The notes beneath the pieces are model-generated. The model ran no database searches, had not been told where the DNA came from, and saw nothing but the letters and a program-made list of their open reading frames with translations. DNA of 64,000 nt from Pseudomonas matsuisoli (GTDB lineage Bacteria > Pseudomonadota > Gammaproteobacteria > Pseudomonadales > Pseudomonadaceae). The position numbers were made by a program, and so were the translations under genes. Position 1 is the stretch's first letter, and each line of letters begins with the position of its first letter. Positions 54,056 through 63,277 of the stretch are shown piece after piece. The DNA lies in NCBI RefSeq assembly GCF_014647635.1, contig NZ_BMPO01000001.1, positions 708,812 through 772,811 of the forward strand, read 5' to 3'.

Positions 54056-54829
54056 ATGGCCGAGGCCACCCCAGCGCTTGAAATTCGCGATTTGCACAAA
54101 CGCTACGGCCAGCTCGAGGTTCTCAAAGGCATTTCCCTGACGGCCCGCGATGGCGATGTCATTTCGATCCTCGGCTCTTCCGGCTCAGGTAAATCGACCT
54201 TCCTGCGCTGCATCAACCTGTTGGAAAACCCCAATCAGGGTCAGATCTATGTCGCGGGTGAAGAGCTCAAGCTGAAACCTGGGAAGGACGGTGATCTTGT
54301 CGCCGCCAGCAATAACCAGATCAATCGACTGCGTAGCGAAATCGGCTTCGTGTTCCAGAACTTCAACCTCTGGCCGCACATGTCGGTGCTGGACAACATC
54401 ACCGAAGCGCCGCGACGTGTGCTCAAGCTGTCCAAGGCGGAAGCCAACGAGCGCGCCGAAGCCCTACTTGCGAAGGTTGGAATTGCTGACAAGAAACATG
54501 CATATCCAGCGCAACTGTCTGGTGGCCAACAGCAACGCGCGGCGATTGCGCGTACGCTAGCCATGCAACCCAAAGTCATCCTGTTCGATGAGCCCACATC
54601 GGCCCTCGACCCGGAAATGGTCCAGGAAGTACTAAGTGTGATCCGCTCCCTCGCCGAAGAGGGACGGACCATGCTTCTGGTCACGCACGAAATGAATTTC
54701 GCCCGCAACGTGTCGAGCGAGGTGGTCTTTCTGCATCAGGGCTTGGTCGAAGAACAAGGACCGCCCGAACAGGTCTTCGACGCGCCGATATCGGCACGCT
54801 GCAAACAGTTCATGTCCAGCAATCGCTAA
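54056..54829 (+). CDS. Basic amino acid ABC transporter ATP-binding protein (HisP/AotP-like)
   Basis: Cytoplasmic ATPase of 257 residues for a polar amino acid importer. Walker A is GSSGSGKST, the Q-loop is GFVFQNFNLWPHMSVLDNI, the signature is LSGGQQQRAAIARTLA, Walker B is VILFDEPTSALD and the H-loop is LLVTHEM. The start MAEATPALEIRDLHKRYGQL is at ATG 54056, with AGAGGA upstream. The longer insertion after strand 3 (residues 75-95, LKPGKDGDLVAASNNQ) is characteristic of HisP-type proteins. It leads the operon ATPase-SBP-permease-permease. Confidence 0.93.
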   Translation: MAEATPALEIRDLHKRYGQLEVLKGISLTARDGDVISILGSSGSGKSTFLRCINLLENPNQGQIYVAGEELKLKPGKDGDLVAASNNQINRLRSEIGFVFQNFNLWPHMSVLDNITEAPRRVLKLSKAEANERAEALLAKVGIADKKHAYPAQLSGGQQQRAAIARTLAMQPKVILFDEPTSALDPEMVQEVLSVIRSLAEEGRTMLLVTHEMNFARNVSSEVVFLHQGLVEEQGPPEQVFDAPISARCKQFMSSNR

Positions 54830-54841
54830 CGGAGCAAAACC

Positions 54842-55591
54842 ATGCACTACAAAAAGATGCTGCTGGCAGCAGCCGCGACCCTGGCTTTCGCTGCGGGTGC
54901 CAATGCTGCTGAGAAGCTGCGGATCGGTACCGAAGGTGCCTACCCTCCTTTCAACCTGATCGACGCCAGCGGCCAGGCCGTTGGCTTCGACCTCGACATC
55001 GCCCACGCGCTATGCGCCAAGATGAAAGTCGAGTGCGAAGTCGTCACGTCCGACTGGGACGGCATCATCCCCGCGCTGAACGCGAAGAAGTTCGACTTCC
55101 TGGTCGCGTCCATGTCCATCACGGAAGAGCGCAAGAATGCGGTCGACTTCACCGATCCCTACTACACCAACAAGCTTCAGTTCGTAGCCCCTAAGAGCGC
55201 CGATTTCAAGGCCGACAAGGCAAGCCTAAAGGGCAAGGTCATCGGCGCACAGCGCGCGACGATCGCGGGAACCTGGCTGGAAGACAACATGGCAGGTGAC
55301 GTCGATGTGAAGCTCTACGACACCCAAGAGAATGCCTACCTCGACCTTACTTCCGGGCGCATCGACGGCGTGTTGGCAGATGCCTTCGTGCAGTACGAGT
55401 GGCTCGAAAGCGACGCTGGCAAGGACTTCGAATTCAAGGGTGACCCGGTCGTCGATAACGACAAGATGGGCATCGCCGTACGCAAGGGCGACCCGTTGCG
55501 TGAGCGTCTGAATACTGCGCTGAAAGAGATCGTCGACGACGGTACCTACAAGAAGATCAACGAAAAGTACTTCCCCTTCAGCATCTATTGA
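54842..55591 (+). CDS. Basic amino acid solute-binding protein (HisJ/ArgT/AotJ-like)
   Basis: Periplasmic receptor of 249 residues. A signal peptide (KKMLLAAAATLAFAAGANA) precedes LRIGTEGAYPPFNLIDASGQ, GFDLDIAHALCAKMKVECEVV with the typical Cys pair, and DGIIPALNAKKFDFLVASMS. The Asp in GRIDGVLADAFVQYEWL and the aromatic residues fit lysine, arginine, ornithine or histidine binding. It follows the ATPase gene by 12 bases. Confidence 0.92.
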   Translation: MHYKKMLLAAAATLAFAAGANAAEKLRIGTEGAYPPFNLIDASGQAVGFDLDIAHALCAKMKVECEVVTSDWDGIIPALNAKKFDFLVASMSITEERKNAVDFTDPYYTNKLQFVAPKSADFKADKASLKGKVIGAQRATIAGTWLEDNMAGDVDVKLYDTQENAYLDLTSGRIDGVLADAFVQYEWLESDAGKDFEFKGDPVVDNDKMGIAVRKGDPLRERLNTALKEIVDDGTYKKINEKYFPFSIY

Positions 55592-55640
55592 TGCCTGCGA
55601 CCGCCGCCCCGGCGGCGGTCGACCCTACCGATAAGTTTCC

Positions 55641-56327
55641 ATGATGTTTGACCTCTACGGCTTTGGCCCGGCCCTGGTAGCTGGCACCCTGATGACGATC
55701 AAGTTGGCGCTGTGTGCGCTGGCGTTAGGTCTCGTCCTGGGTTTGCTCGGCGCCCTGGCCAAGACTTCCCCCTATCCGCCATTGCGCTGGATCGGCAATG
55801 TCTATTCGACCCTGGTACGCGGGATTCCCGAACTGCTCTGGGTGCTGTTGATTTACTTCGGCTCGGTGAACCTGATGCGCGCGCTTGGCGAGGCGCTGGG
55901 CATGAACCTCGAGCTCGGCCCTTTCGCCGCCGGTGTCATCGCGCTAGGCATCTGCTTTGGTGCCTATGCGACCGAAGTGTTTCGCGGGGCGATCCTGGCG
56001 ATCCCCAAAGGCCACCGCGAGGCGGGCATGGCCCTTGGCCTGTCCCGTGGCCGTATCCTCTGGCGCCTGGTGTTGCCGCAGATGTGGCGCGTCGCGCTGC
56101 CCGGCCTGGGCAACCTGTTCATGATCATGATGAAGGACACGGCTCTGGTTTCCGTCATCGGCCTAGAGGAAATCATGCGCCGCTCGCAGATCGCCGTGAC
56201 CTCCAGCAAGGAGCCGTTCACGTTCTATCTTGTGGCCGCCCTCATCTATCTCAGCCTGACCAGCGTCGCCATGGTAGGCCTGTACTTCCTCGAGAAGCGT
56301 GCTTCTCGCGGCATCCGGAGGGCCTGA
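55641..56327 (+). CDS. Basic amino acid ABC transporter permease (HisQ-like)
   Basis: Inner-membrane permease of 228 residues (ATG 55641 or the next codon, 55644). Five helices are visible: LMTIKLALCALALGLVLGLL and others. The family loop for contact with the ATPase is AGMALGLSRGRILWRLVLPQ, and the end reads FLEKRASRGIRRA. The partner permease follows after one base. Confidence 0.92.
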   Translation: MMFDLYGFGPALVAGTLMTIKLALCALALGLVLGLLGALAKTSPYPPLRWIGNVYSTLVRGIPELLWVLLIYFGSVNLMRALGEALGMNLELGPFAAGVIALGICFGAYATEVFRGAILAIPKGHREAGMALGLSRGRILWRLVLPQMWRVALPGLGNLFMIMMKDTALVSVIGLEEIMRRSQIAVTSSKEPFTFYLVAALIYLSLTSVAMVGLYFLEKRASRGIRRA

Positions 56328-56328
56328 C

Positions 56329-57021
56329 GTGAATTGGGAAATCATCATCAAATGGCTGCCGCGCTTGCTCGAAGGTGCAGTGCTGACCCTCGAACTGCTG
56401 GCGATTGCCGTGATTGCAGGCCTGATCCTCGCGTTGCCGATGGGCATCGCCCGCGCCTCGCGCAACCTGTACATCCGCGCCTTGCCCTACGGCTACATCT
56501 TTTTCTTTCGTGGCACCCCGCTGTTGGTACAGCTGTTCCTCATCTACTATGGCCTGGCGCAATTCGAGGCCGTGCGTAAGAGCGCACTTTGGCCCTATCT
56601 GCGCGATCCGTATTGGTGCGCGGCAATCACCATGACGCTGCACACGGCGGCCTACATCGCCGAGATCCTCCGTGGGGCCATTCAAGCCGTTCCAGCCGGA
56701 GAAGTCGAAGCGGCCCGCTCGCTGGGCATGTCGCGGGCGCAATCGCTGGTTCACATCATCCTTCCACGCGCCGCCCGTATTGGCTTGCCGGCGTATAGCA
56801 ATGAAGTGATCCTGATGCTCAAGGCGAGCGCGTTGGCGTCGACCATCACCTTGCTCGACCTCACCGGCATGGCTCGCACGATCATTGCGCGAACCTACAT
56901 GCCCGTGGAGATCTTCTTCGCAGCCGGCATGATCTACCTGGTCATTACGTTCGTTCTTGTGGGCGTTTTCCGCCTGATCGAGAAATGGCTGCGGGTGGAC
57001 GCGACCTACAACTCACGCTGA
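56329..57021 (+). CDS. Basic amino acid ABC transporter permease (HisM-like)
   Basis: Second permease, 230 residues. GTG 56329 is the start, with GGAGG 7 bases upstream. It has LEGAVLTLELLAIAVIAGLI, YIFFFRGTPLLVQLFLIYYG, and the coupling loop EAARSLGMSRAQSLVHIILP. Together with the preceding gene it should form the membrane heterodimer of the importer. Confidence 0.92.
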   Translation: MNWEIIIKWLPRLLEGAVLTLELLAIAVIAGLILALPMGIARASRNLYIRALPYGYIFFFRGTPLLVQLFLIYYGLAQFEAVRKSALWPYLRDPYWCAAITMTLHTAAYIAEILRGAIQAVPAGEVEAARSLGMSRAQSLVHIILPRAARIGLPAYSNEVILMLKASALASTITLLDLTGMARTIIARTYMPVEIFFAAGMIYLVITFVLVGVFRLIEKWLRVDATYNSR

Positions 57022-57118
57022 CGAACCGCGCAGCGAGGAAGGCCTCTGCGCTGCGCACGTTCGTCTCGAATACCCGATCGCGACTGCGGGCCCGGGCAGC
57101 GAACACGAGCACACGCCG

Positions 57119-58339
57119 GTGGCCGACCGATACCTCACGAACGAAGACTTGGAAGCGCGTTTCTCTGCGCTAGACGCATTCCTCGTCGCGCATCAATCCC
57201 TTTGGCGCCCTGCCCCGTTCACCGAGCGGGAATTGTCATGGGAGCGCACACATCCCAAGTTGTCCGCCTGGCTCCGGTGCCGCTCGCTGGCGGAAGCCGA
57301 CGCCCAACACACGACCCCGCATGAGCTGAACGCACCTGCTCCCTTCGGAGAATGGGCCTCGCAGGCTTTACAGCTGGCGGCTCTCGGTCCCCTGCCTAGT
57401 CAGCAGATCCACGCGGTATCCAATCGACTATCGGTCGATGTACCTGGACGCAAATGGACGCAAATCCAGGCCTTCGCCGGGCATCTGGCGTTTCAGCATG
57501 CGCCTTCGCATTGGCTCGACTGGTGCGCGGGCAAAGGGCACCTTGGACGCGTGCTGGCGGGGAAAGAAAGCCGGCTGACCGCCTTGGAACATGACCCACA
57601 ACTGGTGGCGGATGGGCAAGCGCTCAGTGAGCGCCACGGATTGATCGAAGCGAGCCATATTCAGCAAGACGTGCTTCAAGCGGATGTTCTGCGACATCTC
57701 GGTCACGACACAACACCTGTCGCGTTGCACGCCTGCGGTGACCTTCATACGACGCTTATCCAGCATGCCTGCACGGCTAACGTGCCCGCCTTGGCTGTTG
57801 CGCCCTGCTGTTACAACCGCACGAACGCAACCGTGTACGTACCGTTCTCGCAAAGAGGCAAAGCCTCAGCGTTGCAGTTGGATCGCAAAGATCTCGGCTT
57901 GCCCATGACCGAAACCGTCACCGCCGGCCAACGTGTGCGCCAGCAGCGCGACCAATCGATGGCCCGCCGCCTGGCTTTCGATCTGCTCCAACGAAGATTG
58001 CGTGGCGTCGACGCGTATTTGCCCACCCCTTCGCTGGACACTTGCTGGCTGAAGCAGCCGCTATCCGCGTTCTGTGCGCATCTGGCCGAATGCAAAGGGA
58101 TCGAGCTACCGCCGCAGATCGACTGGCAAGCGCTGGAGACGGCGGGCTGGGAACGTTTGGCCGAAGTGCGCAACCTGGAGCTGGTACGCGGGCTGTTCCG
58201 GCGTCCACTGGAAATGTGGCTGCTGCTGGATCGCGCGCTGCTTCTTAGTGAGCACGGCTATCGCGTCAACATTGGTACTTTCTGCCCGCCAGACGTAACG
58301 CCGCGCAATGTAATGCTGCTCGCGGAGCGGGACGATTAG
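57119..58339 (+). CDS. SAM-dependent methyltransferase-like protein (Methyltransf_32)
   Basis: Cytosolic protein of 406 residues. The SAM-binding core is near the middle: WLDWCAGKGHLGRVLA, LTALEHDPQLVADGQAL, PVALHACGDLHTTLIQHA, and AVAPCCYNRT, which is the Methyltransf_32 pattern also found in eukaryotic METTL25/RRNAD1-like and GSTCD proteins. The flanks (residues 1-125 and 250-406) have no known domain by eye. The substrate is unknown; RNA is possible. GTG 57119 is the likely start, without a strong ribosome site. It follows the amino acid permease by about 100 bases. Confidence 0.82.
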   Translation: MADRYLTNEDLEARFSALDAFLVAHQSLWRPAPFTERELSWERTHPKLSAWLRCRSLAEADAQHTTPHELNAPAPFGEWASQALQLAALGPLPSQQIHAVSNRLSVDVPGRKWTQIQAFAGHLAFQHAPSHWLDWCAGKGHLGRVLAGKESRLTALEHDPQLVADGQALSERHGLIEASHIQQDVLQADVLRHLGHDTTPVALHACGDLHTTLIQHACTANVPALAVAPCCYNRTNATVYVPFSQRGKASALQLDRKDLGLPMTETVTAGQRVRQQRDQSMARRLAFDLLQRRLRGVDAYLPTPSLDTCWLKQPLSAFCAHLAECKGIELPPQIDWQALETAGWERLAEVRNLELVRGLFRRPLEMWLLLDRALLLSEHGYRVNIGTFCPPDVTPRNVMLLAERDD

Positions 58340-58444
58340 GGAAACAGCCCACAACGAAGCAACGGATTGTTGTTTAATTCGGCCTTACATTTTGATACAT
58401 CTTCCCTAGACTGCGCGAAATTCCTGCCTAAGCAGATATTTCAA

Positions 58445-58921
58445 ATGCAGCATTTCAAGCCTGAGACGTTCGTAGCCCTAGGGTCGATCGGACACCTGCT
58501 AGGCCTCACCAATCAGTATAAGGATCGCCTCATTGACGGGTTGCTCGTCGAAGAGGAGATCACTGCGGCGCAGTTCAAAGTCGTACTGATGATTGGTAAA
58601 GGCTGGGCGGATACCCCCATGGATCTTTGCCGGGCGCTGTCCATCGATAGCGGCTCCGTCAGCCGGATGCTGGACCGTTTACAGCGTAAAGGTCTCATCG
58701 AGCGCCAACGCGGTGAGCGTGACCGCCGTACGATTCGTCTGGCATTGACCGAGAGCGGCCGCATCCTCTTCGCACGTCTTCCAGAGATCGCCGCGCACGC
58801 CAGCAATCAACTGGTCGGATGCCTGGAGGCTACCGAACTCGACACCCTGCAAGCGCTGTTGCGCAAGATTCTTGCAGCTTCCGATCGCCCCTATGCGCTG
58901 CAGTCGGTGGCTTGCTCATGA
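58445..58921 (+). CDS. MarR-family transcriptional regulator
   Basis: Dimeric regulator of 158 residues. The winged helix is in LLVEEEITAAQFKVVLMIGK (part), MDLCRALSIDSGSVSRMLDR, LQRKGLIERQRGERDRRTIR and LALTESG. ATG 58445 is used; the frame goes further upstream to 58367, less likely. Its stop overlaps the start of the outer-membrane channel gene (ATGA), so it is co-transcribed with the efflux system and most likely represses it until a drug or phenolic ligand binds, in the manner of EmrR/MprA. Confidence 0.9.
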   Translation: MQHFKPETFVALGSIGHLLGLTNQYKDRLIDGLLVEEEITAAQFKVVLMIGKGWADTPMDLCRALSIDSGSVSRMLDRLQRKGLIERQRGERDRRTIRLALTESGRILFARLPEIAAHASNQLVGCLEATELDTLQALLRKILAASDRPYALQSVACS

Positions 58922-60363
58922 AATTGAAGCCGTTTCCGCTGCTCTTGGCGTTGTTGCTGTCCGGCTGTGCGAATTGGCAGGGCCTTACGCCTTCAGGCAC
59001 GCTCCAGGACAAGAACACTTTGCAATCGACGCAAACGCTGGCCGCTATTCCGCTTTCGCCAGCAGGCTGGCCGCATTCCGATTGGTGGAAAGGTCTCGGC
59101 GATCCAGCGCTCGATGCCTTGATCGAAGAAGCGCTGCGCGACAGTCCGGATCTCGCAATCGCGGATGCCCGCGCACGCCAGGCGCTTGCGGTTGCCGAGC
59201 AGTACGATGCCGAGCGCGGGGCCAACATCGAAGCCGATGGCTCGGTAACGCGTTCACGCCTGTCGCGGGTCGATGATCCCACGGGCCAAGGCGACCGCCT
59301 GAGCACTTTGCGCAGTTTGAGTCTCGGCTTCACCTACAGCTTCGATCTCTGGGGCGGCAAACGTGCCGCCTGGGAAGCGGCTCTCGGCCAGGCCAAAGCC
59401 GCCGAAGTGGATCGCCAAGCCGCCCGACTCACGGTGTCCGCCAACGTGGCGCGCGCCTATAGCGCGCTGGCCTATGCCCATACCGCCCAGCGCGTGACGC
59501 GCGAAGACGTGACGCGAACCCGGCAAATGCTTGATCTCAGCGGACAACGCTTTGACGCCGGGCTGGACAGTCAGTACCAACTGCAACAAACGCAAAGCCT
59601 CGCCTCGGCATCCGCCAGTCAGGCCACTGCTGCGAACCAAATGGTCACCGAGGCGCGGATCCAACTCGCCGCGCTACTTGGCAAGGGACCGGATCGCACG
59701 CAAAACCTCGCGGCACCTCAGGTATTACATCCCGCTGCGCTGGTCCTACCGTCCCGACTTCCCGCTGAATTGCTGGGCCGGCGACCCGATATCGTCGCCG
59801 CCCGCTGGCGTGTCGAGGCCGCCAGCCGCAGCATCGATGCCAGCAAAGCGCGTTTTTATCCAAACCTGGACCTGACTGCCAGTGCCGGCACGCACTCGCT
59901 GCTCGGTGACGCACTGTTCGGCGCGCCGAGTCGCTTCTGGAGCGTAGGCCCAGCATTGTCGTTGCCGATATTTGATAGCGGTCGCCGCAGAGCGGATCTC
60001 GCAGGGCGCGACGCCGACTACGACGTTGCCGTGGCGCAGTACAACGGCACGCTGAGCAGCGCTCTAGCGGATACGAGCCAAGCGATCACGCGCCTGCGCG
60101 CCCTGCAACAGCAAATCGCCGAGCAGCAGCGCGCTCGAGACATCGCACGCAGCTCGTATGACTTGGCCATGCAGCGCTACGGCTCAGGCATCGGCAACTA
60201 CCTCGACGCACTGAGCATCGAGCAACAGCTCCTGCAAGCCGAACGTTCGCTTGCAAAACTCCAGCAAAACCAGATCGATACCAGCGTCCTGCTGGTCCAG
60301 GCGCTTGGTGGCGGCTTCGAGGCAGATGCCGACAGTCGCGCCATGAACGAATACGCGCAGTGA
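58918..60363 (+). CDS. Outer-membrane efflux lipoprotein (NodT/OprM family)
   Basis: TolC-like channel of 481 residues with a lipoprotein signal (FPLLLALLLSGC, Cys 17). Family marks: DWWKGLGDPALDALIEEALR, SPDLAIADARARQALA, FTYSFDLWGGKRAAWEAAL, RRPDIVAARWRVEAA, and LPIFDSGRRRADLAGRDADY. It gives the tripartite pump its exit duct. ATG 58918 overlaps the marR stop, and the stop touches the start region of emrA. Confidence 0.92.
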   Translation: MKLKPFPLLLALLLSGCANWQGLTPSGTLQDKNTLQSTQTLAAIPLSPAGWPHSDWWKGLGDPALDALIEEALRDSPDLAIADARARQALAVAEQYDAERGANIEADGSVTRSRLSRVDDPTGQGDRLSTLRSLSLGFTYSFDLWGGKRAAWEAALGQAKAAEVDRQAARLTVSANVARAYSALAYAHTAQRVTREDVTRTRQMLDLSGQRFDAGLDSQYQLQQTQSLASASASQATAANQMVTEARIQLAALLGKGPDRTQNLAAPQVLHPAALVLPSRLPAELLGRRPDIVAARWRVEAASRSIDASKARFYPNLDLTASAGTHSLLGDALFGAPSRFWSVGPALSLPIFDSGRRRADLAGRDADYDVAVAQYNGTLSSALADTSQAITRLRALQQQIAEQQRARDIARSSYDLAMQRYGSGIGNYLDALSIEQQLLQAERSLAKLQQNQIDTSVLLVQALGGGFEADADSRAMNEYAQ

Positions 60364-60374
60364 GCGGACCCACA

Positions 60375-61574
60375 ATGAACAGTACGACTTCCACGCCCGA
60401 TGAGCAGCAGAACGCGAAGCCCGGTAACGGACGGCGCAAGGCTTTCCTGATGGGTCTTTTCCTCATCGTTTTAATCGGGGCAGCAGCCTACGCAGCGTAT
60501 TACTACCTGCACGCCCGCTGGTACGAATCCACCGATGACGCCTATGTCGATGGCAACGTCGTGCAGATTACGCCGATGAGCACAGGCACAGTGATCAGCA
60601 TCGGCGCAGACGACGGCAATCGCGTCGAGGCTGGCCAAGAACTCGTACGTTTCGACCCGAGCGATGCGGAGGTCCGCCAGCAAAGCGCGGAGGCAACGCT
60701 GGCCAAGACGGTGCGCCAAGTGCGCGGTTTGTTCAGCAATGTCGATGCGTATAAATCCGACGTCTCGGCTCGTCGAGTCGCCCTGGAAAAAGCCCGTAGC
60801 GACTACAACCGACGGCAAAAGCTGGCCAAGAGCGGAGCCATCTCGCAGGAAGAGTTCGCGCACGCCAAAGACGAGCTTGCCTCGGCACAAAGCGCGCTGA
60901 GCAGCGCCGAACAGCAACTCAACACCAACCGCGCGCTGATCGACCAAACCGACATCGCCGATCACCCGGATGTACGTTCCGCGGCCGCTAATCTGCGCCA
61001 AGCCTACCTCGACAGCGCGCGCAGCCGTGTCCTTGCACCGGTGAGCGGGTATGTCGCCAAACGTACGGTCCAGCTCGGCAATCGCGTTCAACCGGGCACT
61101 GCGTTGATGGCGATCATTCCGCTCGATCAAGTCTGGGTGGATGCGAACTTTAAGGAGACTCAGCTGCGCAACATGCGCATTGGTCAACCGGTAGAAGTCC
61201 ATGCCGACCTGTATGGAGATGACATCACCTACCGTGGCACGGTGGAGAGCCTGGGAGTCGGCACCGGTAGCGCGTTCTCGTTACTACCTGCGCAAAATGC
61301 CAGCGGCAACTGGATCAAGATCGTTCAGCGGGTGCCGGTCCGCATTCGTCTCGATGCAGATGATTTGAAAGCCCACCCGCTACGCATAGGCCTGTCGATG
61401 CTGGTCACGGTGGATATTCATGACACCGATGGCTCTGCCCTTGCGGAAATGGCGCCACAGCAGCCGGCCTTTTCCACGGATATCTACCATCAGCAACTGC
61501 AAGAAGCGGACGAACTGATCGCGCGGCTAATTCGCGACAATTCGGCAGCGCCCACCCAGGCGGCGGCGCGCTGA
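60375..61574 (+). CDS. emrA: Efflux membrane-fusion protein, EmrA-like (HlyD family)
   Basis: Adaptor of 399 residues: an N-terminal cytoplasmic tail, one helix (FLMGLFLIVLIGAAAYAAYY) and a periplasmic part with lipoyl halves (TDDAYVDGNVVQITPMSTGT; VLAPVSGYVAKRTVQLGNRV) and a helical hairpin (about 105-205, SGAISQEEFAHAKDELASAQ). The signature IIPLDQVWVDANFKETQL is typical for EmrA. A GTG at 60360 overlaps the previous stop and would add five residues; I prefer ATG 60375. Confidence 0.92.
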   Translation: MNSTTSTPDEQQNAKPGNGRRKAFLMGLFLIVLIGAAAYAAYYYLHARWYESTDDAYVDGNVVQITPMSTGTVISIGADDGNRVEAGQELVRFDPSDAEVRQQSAEATLAKTVRQVRGLFSNVDAYKSDVSARRVALEKARSDYNRRQKLAKSGAISQEEFAHAKDELASAQSALSSAEQQLNTNRALIDQTDIADHPDVRSAAANLRQAYLDSARSRVLAPVSGYVAKRTVQLGNRVQPGTALMAIIPLDQVWVDANFKETQLRNMRIGQPVEVHADLYGDDITYRGTVESLGVGTGSAFSLLPAQNASGNWIKIVQRVPVRIRLDADDLKAHPLRIGLSMLVTVDIHDTDGSALAEMAPQQPAFSTDIYHQQLQEADELIARLIRDNSAAPTQAAAR

Positions 61575-61577
61575 GTC

Positions 61578-63110
61578 ATGAGCCAGAGCAAACCCTTCAG
61601 CCCTCCCAGTCTGGTGCTGGCGACGATTGGCCTGTCGCTGGCGACGTTCATGCAGGTGCTGGATACCACAATTGCGAATGTCGCGTTGCCGACGATCGCC
61701 GGTAACCTGGCTGTCAGCGCTGAACAAGGGACCTGGGTCATTACCTCCTTTGCGGTGAGTAATGCGATCGCTCTCCCCCTAACGGGCTGGATGAGCCGTC
61801 GCTTCGGCGAGGTGCGTTTGTTTCTGGGCGCGACGCTCCTGTTCGTCATTGCCTCGCTGCTCTGCGGGCTTGCCCATTCCATGGGGCTGTTGATCGGTTT
61901 CCGTACCCTACAGGGTTTCGTGGCCGGGCCGATGTACCCGATTACTCAAGCCCTGCTGATTTCCATCTACCCGCCCGCCAAAAGGGGGCTCGCGCTGGCG
62001 CTGCTGGCGATGGTTACCGTCGTCGCGCCCATTGCCGGCCCGATCCTCGGGGGCTGGATCACGGACAACTACAGCTGGCCCTGGATCTTCTATATCAACA
62101 TTCCGATCGGCCTGTTTGCCGTTGCCGTGGTCTATCAACAACTGCGCGGACGCCCTGAAACGACCCAACGTCAACCGATGGATTATGTGGGCCTCGGCAC
62201 CTTGATCATCGGCGTCGGTTTGCTTCAGGTTGTGCTCGACAAAGGCAATGATCTCGATTGGTTCGAATCGAACTTCATCATCGTCGCGACGCTCATTTCC
62301 GTCATCGCGCTCGCGGTGTTCGTGATTTGGGAACTCACCGACAAGCACCCGATCGTCAATCTCAAGCTCTTCGCCAACCGCAACTTCACGGTGGGCACGC
62401 TGGCCCTCGTGGGCGGCTACGCCGGCTTTTTCGGCATCAACCTGATTTTGCCGCAGTGGTTGCAGACACAGATGGGTTATACCGCGACCTGGGCCGGGCT
62501 TGCCGCGGCGCCGATTGGAGTACTTCCGATCTTCCTCTCACCGCTCGTGGGCCGCTATGCCCACCATTTCGACCTGCGCCTACTCGCTGGATCGTCCTTC
62601 CTCATCATTGGCGCAAGCTGCTACATGCGCGCAGGTTTCAATACCAATGTCGACTTCATGCATATCGCGTTGGTACAGCTCTTCATGGGAATCGGCATCG
62701 CCGTTTTCTTCATGCCGGTGCTCAGCATCCTGCTGTCCGACTTGCCCCAGCGGCTCATCCCCGATGGTTCAGGCCTCGCCACGTTCCTGCGCACCCTGGG
62801 TGGTAGCTTTGCCGCCTCCCTCACGACCTGGATCTGGGATCGCCGCGCGACCTATCACCATGCCACGCTGACGGAACACGTCAGCCTCTATGATCCTGCA
62901 ACCCGCGATACCATCGACACCCTGGGAGGCGTCACCGGCCAAAACGCTGCTATGCTCGACAGAATGGTGGAAACCCAAGCGTACATGCTCTCCACCATCG
63001 ACTATTTCTGGCTTTTGGCCTGGGCCTTCATGGGGTTGTTCTTTCTCATATGGTTCGCCCGCCCTCCGTTCGGAGGAAAACCAGGCGCGGCTTCAGGTGG
63101 CGGACATTGA
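61578..63110 (+). CDS. emrB: Drug efflux MFS transporter, EmrB/QacA (DHA2) family
   Basis: Inner-membrane proton-drug antiporter of 510 residues with 14 helices. Diagnostic motifs: FMQVLDTTIANVALPTIAGN (motif D1), SWVITSF-type sequence (TWVITSFAVSNAIALPLTGW), RTLQGFVAGPMYPITQALLI, and motif C in VAPIAGPILGGWITDNYSWP. The terminal segment FFLIWFARPPFGGK is usual. It lies 4 bases after emrA and closes the marR-channel-emrA-emrB operon. Confidence 0.94.
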   Translation: MSQSKPFSPPSLVLATIGLSLATFMQVLDTTIANVALPTIAGNLAVSAEQGTWVITSFAVSNAIALPLTGWMSRRFGEVRLFLGATLLFVIASLLCGLAHSMGLLIGFRTLQGFVAGPMYPITQALLISIYPPAKRGLALALLAMVTVVAPIAGPILGGWITDNYSWPWIFYINIPIGLFAVAVVYQQLRGRPETTQRQPMDYVGLGTLIIGVGLLQVVLDKGNDLDWFESNFIIVATLISVIALAVFVIWELTDKHPIVNLKLFANRNFTVGTLALVGGYAGFFGINLILPQWLQTQMGYTATWAGLAAAPIGVLPIFLSPLVGRYAHHFDLRLLAGSSFLIIGASCYMRAGFNTNVDFMHIALVQLFMGIGIAVFFMPVLSILLSDLPQRLIPDGSGLATFLRTLGGSFAASLTTWIWDRRATYHHATLTEHVSLYDPATRDTIDTLGGVTGQNAAMLDRMVETQAYMLSTIDYFWLLAWAFMGLFFLIWFARPPFGGKPGAASGGGH

Positions 63111-63126
63111 TGAGTGAAAACAGAGG

Positions 63127-63154
63127 TTTACAGCGCCGTTTCTGACGCTATAAT
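63127..63154 (+). promoter_or_regulatory. Sigma-70 promoter of tRNA-Thr
   Basis: TTTACA at 63127-63132, 16 bases, and a consensus TATAAT at 63149-63154, ten bases before the tRNA. Confidence 0.78.
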
Positions 63155-63164
63155 GGCCGCCGTT

Positions 63165-63240
<76 letters not shown>

Positions 63241-63248
63241 TACATATC

Positions 63249-63277
63249 AAGGCCCACAGCAATGTGGGCCTTTTTTT
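63249..63277 (+). terminator. Terminator after tRNA-Thr
   Basis: A 10-bp stem (AAGGCCCACA/TGTGGGCCTT) with a GCAA loop, followed by T residues to 63277. Confidence 0.9.
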
